DNA of 64,000 nt from Lichtheimia corymbifera B2541 (Eukaryota; Mucoromycota; Mucoromycetes; Mucorales; Lichtheimiaceae). Under the pieces are notes generated by a model, which ran no database searches, was not told the origin of the DNA, and saw only the letters and a program-made list of their open reading frames with translations. The stretch is from the NCBI GenBank assembly GCA_000697475.1, contig JNEU01000961.1, positions 1-64,000 on the forward strand, read 5' to 3'. A program made the translations under genes and the position numbers. Positions 50,619 to 62,148 of the stretch are shown piece after piece (positions within the stretch are counted from its first letter, which is position 1; every line of letters begins with the position of its first letter).

Positions 50619-53600
50619 TCAAGCGCCTCGTTCCATAAAAGGATGATGCGTGGCTGGATCAAGTAAAAGTTCCATCATGGATCCTGTTGTTGGAGGTGGA
50701 GGAGAAGGGTCAAGTGCCATACCAGGGTCCATAGGATAATCCATCAACATATCTTGCTGTTGTGAATCATGAAACAATTCTTGCTCCGATGGCTGAACAT
50801 GGTCTTCCATTACGCTACTCATCATCGGTTGCTGTTGTTGTTGTTGCTGTTGCTGCTGATATGTTCCTGAGATTGTATGTCGTCGATGACTTGCAGCAAT
50901 TTGTCGATTTGTATAAGGTGTGGATACTGTTCGCATTGGCTGCTCAATAATTCCCTGGTATTGTGGTGGTGAAGGTTGTTGGTTCATGTGCTGTTGTTGT
51001 TGCTGTTGTTGTTGTTGTTGTTGTTGTTGTTGTGCTGCAGCTGCAGCGGCAACGGAAGAACTACGCAATGCCTGCTTGTAAAATGGGCTGGGTTTACTTG
51101 AAGTGGCAAGCATAGGCGCTGCACTACCCAAGGCTGCATAAAAATCTGTGTTGTACAGACCTGTTGTTGTAGCAGAAGATGGTTGTGAAAAGTTGTATTG
51201 CGATGATGATGGTGACGATGATGATTGATAGCCTAGGATGGGCATGGAGAGTCGATGTTGTGATCCTGCTCGCATTCGTTGCTCAGCTACAGGGTTTCTT
51301 GATGCTACCACACTACCACCTCCTCCTTGTTGCAGGAATCCTGATGGCGGATGACCAATCGTGGTTGTCGTTGTAGTAGCGGTACTCGTCGTAGTACTTG
51401 TCGTCGTTGTCGTGTTGTTGCTGTTGCTAATGAGTGTACCCAAATGGGATGCCGCACGTGCACGCCGCTTACTTGTTGCAGTACTGGTGGCATTGCTACC
51501 ACCACTGTTACCACTAGCACCAGGCAATGACGCTAGACTTGTACGTCTTGATTTGGATCGTAGCACGTCGTTTGATGACGCCAGAATGGGTGAAGATCTT
51601 GATGATGAGGGACTAAGACTCGTATCCATGGCTGATGGTGACCATTGTTGCTGTAAGAATTCTTGTTGTTGTTGAAATGATTCGCTCAGTGTATCCACTT
51701 CAGTCGCTGGCGTCTTATCCAACAATTGCTGTATTACAGCCAATGACTTGTTACATGCTTCCTGATGTCCCTGAATATCCGATAAACATTTGTGCACAGT
51801 AATAGCAGCTGCCAAACAATACACTGTATATTGGATCCCTCGCACAGGATAATAAAAGCATTCCACGCCACGTGTATTCAATAAATTCTCCACAAGATGT
51901 GTGATGGTAGACGCTGAATCGGTACATCGCTCTTGTGATACACTTGAGTCTCGATCCAAAGCATATGGCCGATGTAAAAGAATCGTACTTGAATGGAGGA
52001 GTAATAATTGGAATGAAGATGCATACGAATGCCCAGAAGGCTTCACTACACTCGACATTTTGGTACCCAAGTCTTCCAATCGCTGTTGTAGGTGCCGGAA
52101 CGTGGTATTGTCATCCGATTCCTTACGATTCGAAACACCACCCATCAATGGTCGTGCGTATTTTTTGCGTACAAAGTGCAAGATACTGCCATGGATATGA
52201 ACAAGTTTTGCCAACCAGTGGAAATGTAGTAACGCTTCACGATCTTCAGGCTGTGTCTCATCAGGAAGCAGATTTGGGTAATCAATTGTGCAAATGTTTT
52301 CTGAGAAATGAGGTTCTGCGCCCAGTTCAGTGCTACATAATAAACAACATCATCAGTCATCATCATTCCATGTTCTACTCTATATATACATATATACATA
52401 CCTCATCATAATGTCATACGCATATACGGCCCAAAATGTCCGCCTGCGTTGTTCTGCAGTTGCCATATCGAGTTGGAATCCAGGTCCAAGTGCCTTGCAT
52501 AATCCAAGATCTCGGCACATGTGTACAATGTTTTGGAAATAGTACCGTGTCCGCCAAAAGAACCCAGGTCTTCTCACATGCTCCTGATATTTGACCATCA
52601 ACAACAGTGCCTGCACCGTGGATAGACGAGGTGTGTCGGTATAAATATCAATCAAACTGAATGCTGCCTGATAATAACGCCACCCTGGAGGATGGCCATC
52701 ATTGGTAACGGCTTCTCGTGCAGAGGGATGCCACCTTGATGCGACAGCGTACATTGCATTGAGTAAAAGGATACAGGGTGCCTTTTGCAATTGGGCATGA
52801 AAAGATGCTCGGTGGAGAATTGGTAGATAAGGATGAACATGCATGAAATAGAGCTGAATCAAATCCATCTGAATTGTCGTGGCTGCAAGCGTTTGTGGAT
52901 GAAGCTTTGGTTGTGCAGGTTCTGTGACGTCTCCTAGCAACACTGGTGCTTGTGGTGTGCCATAGAAATATTCTTCATAAATGGATGGAATCCGATCGAT
53001 ACGTGTCATGCAATCGTAAATGTATAAGCCCTGACCGGTGTCTCCTACTCGCATGGTATCTGATTGGGGTTGTTGTAATGATGATGATGATGCTGATGCC
53101 AAAAGAGGATATGTTAATGCAAGGATTCAGGTCAAGGAGGAGATGCTTACCTTGTAGATAATCTGCAGCAAAAGTCATTTCATTTGAATCACGTTGCAAT
53201 ACAAGAGACGCGTCGTATGGTTCAGTATCGAGTTGTAATGCACGAAGAACTTGCTCCAGATCACGCAGTCGGGGCTCGAGAGTTTCAACATACTGCTTTG
53301 GAGGACCTCTTTTTGGCGTCACCTTGACAAATACGCATTCGGTCTTGCTCTTTTGACAACGTAAACAAGGCTGTGCACCATCACATCGAACCTGATAAAG
53401 ATAATAAAGTTAGGGATACATATTTCTGTTGGATAGTAGCTGAGTTGTGGTGGGACAATCTCAGTGAAACTTGGCGAGTCGTTGGGGAGAACCACAACAA
53501 AATGTATATGCAGCCCTTTATATTACCTTGCGTTTACGACACTCATCGCACGCTCTACTGATCTTGTTCCTCTTGGGTCCACCCACATTACTCATTGGCG

Positions 53601-53658
53601 GTACCGCATGTGCCATTTCGCCCGAGTCTGCTGTCCCCAATGGTGCTGATTCCTCCAT
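50619..53658 (-). CDS. Zn(II)2Cys6 fungal transcription factor with fungal_trans domain
   Basis: DNA-binding regulator of a fungus-specific class. Four exons: 53527-53658, 53151-53391, 52402-53092, 50619-52332; 925 residues. The zinc cluster is complete with canonical spacing: Cys37, 40, 47, 53, 56 and 63 (ACDECRKRK|VRCDGAQPCLRC), split by a 135-nt intron between the third arm residues, and followed by a short linker and coiled coil (LEPRLRDLEQVLRAL). The middle-homology domain (about 195-520) contains YFMHVHPYLPILHRASF and RRRTFWAVYAYD. The C-terminal 350 residues are low complexity: Thr and Ser runs, poly-Ala next to a run of about 17 Gln, and a second Gln run. Regulated pathway unknown. 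Confidence 0.9.
50839..51045 (-). repeat. CAA/CAG (polyglutamine) tracts in the zinc-cluster gene
   Basis: Two glutamine-encoding runs, at about 50830-50862 and 50989-51033 (tgttgttg on the plus strand), with an adjacent Ala-encoding gctgcag run. They lie in the last exon of the regulator and are candidates for length variation. Confidence 0.85.
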
Positions 53659-54431
53659 GCTATGCTGTAATGACTGACTCTGATGGCTGCTGCTGTTCCT
53701 TGTCGTGAATGTCGGTATACAACTCGGTTGGATATCGACGCTGCAATGGTGGCCAACAACAATGAAGAAGTTGAATGAGGTAAGAAAAGAAGAAAATATA
53801 AAAGAGAAGAAAGCTCACAAAAGGAAGTAACGCGACAAAGCCTGTGTGCAATAAATCTGAGTTCCAGGCAGCAGAGTCTATCAAGGATAAGGGTGTACCT
53901 CTTCTTCTTCCACATATCACTTTGGTCCCTGTTTCCATCTTCCATCACCAAGCCAACTTGTTCTCTTTTGGGCATCCGCTGGGATCATTCAAAGGTTACG
54001 ATAGTCTTTTCCCCCCTCAATCTCAGATGTTGTCTCTAATACAAAAGATTTCTCCTGCACCACGGTTGATTTGTCACTTTTGGTTAACGCTAATTGGGGC
54101 TAAGGTTTGCTTTAGTGGCACAGAAACACTCTTTTTTCCATTCACTCGTTACAACGAGTACCCCATCTACTACATACTACATACCACATATCCATTGTTA
54201 CTGTATATCCTTTTTGTGCTGATAAGGAGATAATCTTATCGACAATAATAAAATAATCCAATCACTCTGGAATCTTCGTTTTGAGTCGATGACGCATCTC
54301 GCTCGTCATTGTTTTGTTTGTAACATTGTATGTTGCTCATGAATCAACTCAGCATGGTAACATGCATTATTACTGTAAATCATCTTTTATACTTTACATG
54401 GAGGAGCTACCCTATAATAATGTACTCTATA
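53659..54431. other. intergenic between aminotransferase 3' end and zinc-cluster gene promoter
   Basis: About 770 bases holding the promoter of the zinc-cluster gene (minus). The 53844-54233 plus-strand frame has no recognised features and lies within the likely promoter. Confidence 0.5.
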
Positions 54432-55877
54432 CTACTGCGACTTGGCAATGCGAATCAACTCTGCTAAGCGAATGACCCCCTTTTCAAGAGTATCACTTGG
54501 AAGATATGCAAAACATAAACGTACATGGTCCTTAAATCGGCGTCGATCCTTGTTCGCATCACCTGGGACACCAAACAAATTACCCCAACCGATAACAATA
54601 TCCCTTTCCGGTTGCTCATCCATCACTTTTTCCAACAAAGCACGATCGACGCCCGGGGGAAGTTGTACCCATACAAAATAGCCTCCACTTGGTAATGTCG
54701 ATGAACAGCCCAATGGGATCAAGTACGTTTCGATGGCAGCCCAAAGTTTCTTCAATCGTTCATGCAGTTTACTCCGTAAGTGCGCGATATTGTGATGCAA
54801 GCTTAACTCGGGATCACTCGACTCCAGCATCGGAGCAATCATCTCGTTTGCTAAATAATATGGTTACCATCATCATCATCATCATCATGGACTCATTCAC
54901 ATGTTACATACCAAAGTTGCTAGGCGATCCACCCGATATAAATGATCCACTATAGCATGGTGGTTATTGCAAAGCGCACACTTCTTCCTTCTGTTCTTAC
55001 CAGGATCCAACACGTTGAATGAGCGATGGATGAGCTTCAATCCAACCAGCACGCATGCCAGGTGCAAGAATCTTTGAAAACGAGCCATTGCTGATAACTG
55101 TGGGCTTGTCGGAAGGTGTCATCGATTCCAAATCAAAGGCCACTGTTCTCTTTGGCGTAACACCCTCAAAGGTCAAGAAATCGTAGACATCGTCGCAAAT
55201 AACCAAAACGTTGTACTGGCGTGCGAGCTGTACTAGTTTTTGACGGCGTTCAGCGGATAAAATGGATGATGTTGGGTTGGCATGTGTAGGTACACAATAG
55301 AGGACAGCAGAATAAAACTCGCTCTTTGCTTCATCTTTGCTGAGATGCTGTTCGAGGAAAATCTCCAAGGCATCCACGTCAAGACCATTCGAGTCATCTG
55401 GAATACCAATAAATTGGCTCTTTTTGAAACCAGCATCATTGTAGATCTGATACACCAAATGATAGGTGGGATCTTGGAAAAAGGCATATCGAGTTGTTGA
55501 TTCAGGCCGTGTCAACATGGTCAATAAATGCTGCAAAGATAATGATGCTCCAGGGGTAGCACACAATTGATCACTATGCGCACTGGTCAGCACTGCTTTG
55601 GATCCAATACAGCCTTCACTTACGGTCGAACTTGAGTTCCATATCTCTCGGTCAAAAACTTGGCCAGGCTGCCAAGGTAAGCGGCGTCGCCAAACTCATC
55701 GCCATACTACTTGAAATGTTGGCATTCACTTTTTGTATACATGGCGGAACCAGCATCACGTACCTGCAACAATCGGCGAGTGACACCGTTGCCAGTCAAT
55801 GCTGCTTGAGTCGAACGTGCGACACGGTCAAGTGGCAACAGATCGAGACCAGGTTTTCCTTCAAGGAGATTGATCAT
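54432..55877 (-). CDS. PLP-dependent class I/II aminotransferase, YER152C type
   Basis: Fold-type I aminotransferase of the group containing yeast YER152C and aminoadipate or aromatic transaminases; substrate not determinable. Five exons: 55764-55877, 55624-55706, 55001-55582, 54912-54949, 54432-54850; 411 residues. Begins MINLLEGKPGLDLLP, matching the INLLRGHPS start of relatives. PLP residues: CDDVYDF (Asp196, Tyr199) and SNGSFSKILAPGMRAGW (Schiff-base Lys236, Arg binding the phosphate). GWGNLFGVPGD and RLCFAY at the C-terminus fit the substrate-carboxylate region. The intron 55583-55623 is only 41 nt; its acceptor is GACCAG, as the nearer GCAG shifts the frame. Exon 4 is 38 nt (FISGGSPSN). 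Confidence 0.9.
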
Positions 55878-56748
55878 TTGGGTATGAGTGCACAAGGTAC
55901 CAAGCAGCGTGAGTAAAATGGAAAGGATAAAGGCCCGGCAGCTCGCTTAATCCCGACAACGCATTCCCATGGTGATGTGCTCGATAATGTGCATAGCAAC
56001 AATTGATGAAGGATGGTAGTCAGGTGACAAGCATGGCATAGATACATCAGGAACCGCCACCTTCCCCCTTTGGATTTCCATGTCATGGCAACCTGCAGCC
56101 TCGGCAACCACCCCACCCCCTATTGGTTCAATGTCGATTGAAACGAGTGCGTTTCGTTGTTGAAAAGAAGTGAATACACACCGCTCATCAAGTAACTGCA
56201 TAATCTCTTGCCATAGCACATTTTCAAAGCGAACACTTTTACAAACATACAATAAAGATGATAGCACCTTATCGATCCAATCACATACCCTCTGCATATC
56301 ACCCTCCATGCACCAAGTGCTCGTCAATTACATTTGATCATTGATGGATAGATGAGCCGTCTTTTGGCGCTTTAGCAAGCAATGACATTGTACCCTCCAT
56401 CATGGTAAGCTATTTTATTTATCTCTCTTAAACAGCACGAGTATAGGTAAAAATAGCATCACAGCTTCCAGAAGTAGTCATGTCGATAGCGGTGCACCCG
56501 ATGGTAGCGGATATCATTGTTCTTAATATTCAATGCCAACAAAGGTGAACCATTTCTCAATGCATAGGTTGGGTTCATTGTAGTATCCAATTGATTATGA
56601 TTCGATAGGGGAGGTAAATGTTGATTGTCTGCAATCATGCGAGATCACCCATTCTCGGAGCTGCACATTGAAATTCAGCAACCTGTTGGGCAAGCGACGC
56701 ATTTTCTTTCATGCTCTCACACCAAAGTCCACTCCCTGCAAACTGTCA
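55878..56748. other. intergenic, divergent promoter of aminotransferase and PAS kinase
   Basis: About 870 bases. One minus-strand frame (55947-56309) is listed separately with low confidence; nothing else is supported. Confidence 0.5.
55947..56309 (-). CDS. unrecognised 120-residue ORF, doubtful
   Basis: An ATG-initiated frame of 120 residues with a helical, gene-like first half (CDWIDKVLSSLLYVCK, then FENVLWQEIMQLLDERC) and a second half with VSIDIEPIGGG. It lies between two divergent genes and overlaps neither. No domain, signal peptide or splice structure is seen; it may be a relic or chance frame. Confidence 0.22.
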   Translation of the reverse strand: MEGDMQRVCDWIDKVLSSLLYVCKSVRFENVLWQEIMQLLDERCVFTSFQQRNALVSIDIEPIGGGVVAEAAGCHDMEIQRGKVAVPDVSMPCLSPDYHPSSIVAMHIIEHITMGMRCRD

Positions 56749-59700
56749 ATGAGCCGACAAGGTCAAGGATCACCAGTTGAAACGCGAGGTAAACTACCGA
56801 CATTGCTTGCAAAGCAATCTCATTTCTCATCGACACCTTGTAGAGTCAGCGATTACTGCAAACGATCGTGACAATGCAGGAGAATTTAAGACGTGTACAC
56901 AACCACCCTCCATGAGTATCAGGTATATAGTTGTTTATATATATATAAAAGTAGTGTTTTAATGTTATTCTACTGCTAGGAGACTATCTACAGACGAGAG
57001 TGACGATGACGAAGAACACTACCATCCACATTCCAAGCAAGGATTTCTACGGCCGCGTCAAAGATCGAATGGATCATCATCATCATCATCTGACATGCCA
57101 CCAAGAAGCTATTCTCTTGGGAGTGAAAACATTCGAAAGTTCTCTCAAGAGTCGCTCTACAGCTATAGTTTCACCCCTTCACTACCACGATCCAATCGGA
57201 TGCGCATCATGCGGCATGGCATGGATTTTGTGAGACGTATTCGCTGCAAACTGGATGATCGTGTTACACGACGCTACTCCCATCCTGATATTGGTGCATC
57301 AACATTCGACTGGCAAATGAATACGTGGAGCACGGTCAACACCCCTCGAACAAGTATCGATTATGATAGCATCGTTGCCAATGGCAACGGATCCGATCCG
57401 ACAACCATGACAGCAACAACAACAGCGCATCCCATGGATGATATCCCAACAACATCATCAAAGCAGCAAAGGACATCATCAATGACAAAGCGACCATCAC
57501 CACCGGATACATCTTGCAATAATGCCGAGAGTTGTCAGTCGTACAGGCGAATATTACATACACCAACACGATTTCTGCCACAGAATCAGGCCATTTTCAC
57601 CACCGATCATGATGGAACCATTTTACTCTTCAATGATATCGCCAGTTTATGTTTTCTGATGGATAAATCTCACGTGGGTCAATCGCTCTTGTCAGTACTT
57701 CAGAACCCTTTCAGAGATAAAACGGCAACACTCTTACGAGATCGTACAGCGGGAGATGAGGATCCTGTATTGGTGTGTGGCACCGTGGTCAGTAACAAAA
57801 GAGAAAGGGAGGGGAAAAAAGAGATACAACAAACTAAGCACATGACTTTCAGGTGCCAATTATTAAAACGAATGGTGAAAAGTCGGCTGCATCTTTATGG
57901 CTTAAACGAAAGGAGCGAGATGGTGGCAAGATTGTATATATATGGATCTTTGAAGAAATATTGGAGAGCACATTAACAGCTTATCTTGATCCGAAGGTAA
58001 GGAAATACGTCTACTTCTCTATTATCATGGTTATACTCATATATGACTATTACAGGGTAACATTAACCAAGTGATTGGAAAGATGCAAGAACTCTATGGC
58101 TATAGCAATGAACAAGTGATTGGCAAACACATCAGCCTATTGATTCCCAGCTTGAATGCTGATCCATCCAGCACCATCGATGTAGCAGCAACTATGAAAT
58201 TTTTCGGCAGCCAGACTAAATACGGTGCTTTTTTTCCTGCTATGGGCACGTTGCATACGAACAATGACCATACAGCTTTCACCCTTAAGATTATATCGCT
58301 TCCTACCGTGGCTGGCATGATCACTATTCACACCAACGGCATGATTCAGAGTATGAGTGCGGTCCCAGCAAAATATCTATTTGGTTATCCAACAGTCGAT
58401 TCACTGGTCGAAAAGGTCCCAATCTCTCAACTTCTACCACAACTTCCCGAAATATTGGACAATTTGCAAAGGGATGGATTATGGACAGAGGATGGCAATA
58501 TCATTGGAAATACAACTTGTCGTCGAGCACTTGTACCAAGGGATTTAGCAACTACAACCGATCATAAACTTTCTATCAGCAACAACAACAGCAACAATTC
58601 GCCTCTACCGGTTATTTATGCAGTACACCATGATGGAAGTCAATTTGAAGTACAACTACGATTACGCTCAATTACAAGTGCTGAAGGACAATTAATCAGC
58701 ATTTGGGTGGCATTTGATCGTGTTCAATCTCTCAGCAAAAGAAACAGCACAAAGAGGAAGGCAAGCGCAGTGAAGCCTTCTTCATTAACATCACCACAAC
58801 AACAACACAGCAACGATGATGACAATGACCCAGAAGAACACAACCCAAATATGGATGATAATCCGCACGGGCATGGTCATGGCCATGAAAAGAAAGCACG
58901 TTCAACCTTTCGATCACGACGTGTGGTTCAAATGGCCAAAGCGCGCGCACCTCTACCCAACAGGAGCCTTGCTCCAGTCGTGGAACTTTCAGAACCAACC
59001 TCGGAATCACCGACGACAACATCACCAGATTTGGATGTTTCTTCTCCACCACCACCAGCAGAACAACGACCACCTCCTTTACCTACTGATGAGCATCACC
59101 CATTGGATGACTATGAAATATTGGATACATTAGGTGAAGGCACTTATGGAGCTGCTAAGCTTGCTTATAGAAAAGATGATGAGGCACAGGTAATTTGGAG
59201 GAAGAATTGGGTGGACCACATATACGCAAAAGTAGATTGACTCTTTTGCTGCTGCATCTTTTTAGAAAATGGTGGTCATCAAATGCATTCGAAAATCACG
59301 CATACTTGTTGATTCATGGATGAGGTGAGAGAGAGAGAGACGGCTATATTTTGCATGATTGTTTCTTAAGAACAAGGAACCTAATGCATGTCCTGCAGGG
59401 ATCGGCGATATGGGGATATTGTACCAGCAGAGATTCATATCTTGAGAACACTCCAACAATGTCCACAGCAAAACTGTTGCAGCTTATGTAAGTGTGCTAC
59501 ATTTGTATACATACCTCTGTATTATACATGCTTATCGCTGTTTTAGTGGCACATATGGAAGATCAAGATTTTTACTACGTGGTGATGGCGTTACATGGTG
59601 ACGGGATGGATTTGTTTGATTACATTGAGCTGAATGAGGAAATCTGCGAACAAGAGGTCCGGGCGATTTTCCGGCAAGTAGCAGAAGCAGTACGGCACTT

Positions 59701-60174
59701 GCATCACAACAAGATTGTCCATCGAGATATCAAGGACGAAAACATTATCCTGGATGAATCGGGCACCGTGTTATTGATTGATTTCGGAAGCGCAGCCTAT
59801 TTTCGATCAGGCAAGAAGTTTGAGACATTCTGTGGCACAATGGAATACTGGGCTCCCGAACTATTACAAGGTATAAGCTATGATGGACCTCCTCAAGACA
59901 TTTGGAGCTTAGGTATTCTATTACATACCCTTATTTTCCGAGAGACACCCTTTTATCAGCTTGATGATATCCTCGAGGACCAATTACACATCCGGGATCT
60001 ACCATACCCAGGTTAGTAGTTTGATTGTTTATTATCTCATTTTCAAGATGGAAGCTCACGTTACAGCCACAATCGACAGGGCCGCATGATATATTGCACA
60101 AGATGCTCAACAAGGATCCATCCAAACGCCCTACCATCGACGACGTACTTGCAGACCCTTGGTTTGTACAATAA
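56749..60174 (+). CDS. PSK1: PAS-domain serine/threonine kinase (PSK1/PASK type)
   Basis: Nutrient-responsive kinase that in yeast directs glucose toward wall glucan and away from glycogen. Nine exons: 56749-56788, 56844-56922, 56980-57787, 57853-57996, 58056-59189, 59266-59324, 59399-59487, 59547-60011, 60080-60174; 970 residues. A Ser/Asp-rich N-terminus precedes a PAS domain (about 190-360, QAIFTTDHDGTILLFND) and a second PAS-like block (GYSNEQVIGKHISLLIP). The kinase domain (710-970) has LGEGTYGAAK, VVIK (Lys741), HRDIKDEN (Asp845), IDFGSAAY (Asp863) and the PASK signature FETFCGTMEYWAPELL. The last acceptor must be GACAG at 60079: the more upstream TTACAG at 60066 leads to a stop after eight codons, deleting the final kinase helices. 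Confidence 0.93.
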
Positions 60175-60745
60175 TAATGTAGACATTGAATTACTGCACT
60201 CTTCTACTCCATTGCATTGGCATCTCTACTATTGAACACTACCACCACTATTTATAAAATGACAGCATGGCATACATTTCAAGTAATCACTGCGGATGAT
60301 GGCTCATGGGACGGACAGTGGGGTAGTAGCATTCTAAAGGAAATAAGGCTGGGCGTGTGAGATGTGGCATGTGCTTCGGCACATGGCAAAAGCTCATGTG
60401 ACATTTTCCATGTGCACGTTGTAGTCGTAGTAAATAAGCCCTCCATGCTGGGACGTTCATGGATAAGCAATGCAGCTATGAGAAGATGCTTTGTAGTAAA
60501 ACTAAAGAATGCTGGATATGCTAGTATGACTTTTTTGCATTGGAAGGTGACCATGGCTTTGTGTATTAGGTAAAGCCTATAACGTTGGTTTTAAGATGGG
60601 GGCAAGCTTGTATCACCATCCCCGTTCTCGGTAATAATCTGGCATTTTGCCACAACGAAAAGCACCACATCTTTTCTTGGCTTCTTTTTCTTGATTCTCT
60701 CACTTTTTTTCCATTCCTCAGCAGCGTGTTGCTATATATGCAGAA
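60175..60745. other. intergenic between PAS kinase and arrestin genes
   Basis: About 570 bases with the arrestin promoter; C/T-rich just before the arrestin start. No gene is supported. Confidence 0.5.
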
Positions 60746-61983
60746 ATGGAAGACATATTACGGATACATCTTGAGACCGACCAACTTGTAATGTATGGGT
60801 CTGTCGAGAACTCTGCTGGTTGTGTATTGCGTGGCGTCGTTTCCCTTGATTTAAATCAGACAACACGGGTCCGCGGAATTACTTTACGCTTTACTGGCAA
60901 AATAACAAAACGACACTCTTTTCGTGAGTATAAGTCTTCCATGAATATGCACCACGCGTAACTTTTGTGTTTTTTCTCATGGTATATATGAGGTCGCTTG
61001 TACAACCAGGGCTTGGGAATGGACAAGAACGCGTCCACGAAGAAGCAAATAATATCCTCTGCCGTACTTTATCTTTCCTGCCGACCCCAAAACAGCTTCC
61101 TGCATCCAATTACACATACGATTTCGAGTTCCCGCTACCAGGCCATTTGCCAGAATCGACTCGTGTTGGCAATGTATACGTTGTCCAGTACACCTTGGAA
61201 GCGGTTGTTCAGCGTCCCATGCTCTTCCTAAAGAACTATACCGCATGCAGAGCAATTCATATATCACGACGACCTGAAGAAGATGAAATGATGTTATTGA
61301 TCCCTGATGATTTCTACTTGACAATGGATCAGCATCCTGTGGCAGTAGCTGACCAGTGGATCAACAAGGTCGTTTATAGCTTTTCAATACCAAGCAAATC
61401 TGCTCAGCAGGGTTCACAAATTGAAGTGTCAGGGCATATTCATTTACGCACAGATACGTTACAAATACGCTACTTGGCATGTTATTTCAAGGAATACATG
61501 TCATGTCGACAAGATACTAGAACTCTACGAAGCAACAAACCTCGAACCCACAGCCGTCTCATTCATTATTCCCAAGTAAAGAATAACTACGACCAATTTG
61601 TGATCCAAATCCCTATCCCAGTATCACCCGAAGATTGTCAAATAGACTGCCTCAATGACGCTGTAAAGATAAGACATCGACTAAAATTTGCAATCAGTGT
61701 CATGAGTCAGGATGGCCATGTATCCGAGTTGCGTGTCATGCTCCCCATCAAAATAGTACCAGGCGTCCCTGCCCATCACGATTATTTGCCAGCATACGAT
61801 GATCAGCATTCTTCATTACCTTATGATCCAGCTGTGATGGCAGCCTTGCTACAACATCATCATCAGCAACAATCATCATCATCCTCCACCACCAGATCAC
61901 TCACATCTCAATCATGTGCACCGTCAAGGGAATTACCTCCCTTTCCACGTCTTCCATCTTATGACGAGATCCTTACTCGGTGA
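60746..61983 (+). CDS. arrestin-domain protein (ART family type)
   Basis: Alpha-arrestins recruit the Rsp5/Nedd4 ubiquitin ligase to plasma-membrane transporters, causing endocytosis. Two exons: 60746-60923 and 61010-61983; 383 residues. The N-terminal arrestin sheet has YGSVENSAGCVLRGVVSL and ITLRFTGKITKRHSF, then LPASNYTYDFEFPLPGHLPES, the characteristic arrestin loop; the C-terminal arrestin domain covers about 195-335 and ends KIVPGVPAHHDYLPAYDD. Two LPxY motifs (LPAY near 340 and LPSY near 377) could bind WW domains of Rsp5. The intron acceptor is ACCAG at 61009; the earlier ATGAG shifts the frame. A His/Gln/Ser-rich stretch lies near 350-365. Confidence 0.88.
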
Positions 61984-62148
61984 CTACTACAACAACTTAC
62001 TTTATGTGTGTTTTCTTGTGCATTAAAGAAAGACCACATGGTCACACCACTGTCACACTGAAACAGGAATGTGTAATGGTATATTCTAAGGACCCTTTTG
62101 TTCTACTTTTGTCTTTTTTTGTTTTTCCCTCTTACATCTTGTTGTTGG

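Noticed and set aside
53844..54233. 129-residue plus-strand ORF upstream of the zinc-cluster gene
   Set aside because: Lies in the probable promoter, has no domain features and opens without a convincing leader.
56668..56871. PAS kinase start at 56668
   Set aside because: That frame opens with a TTG; the first ATG in frame is 56749, and the frame after 56788 is intron.
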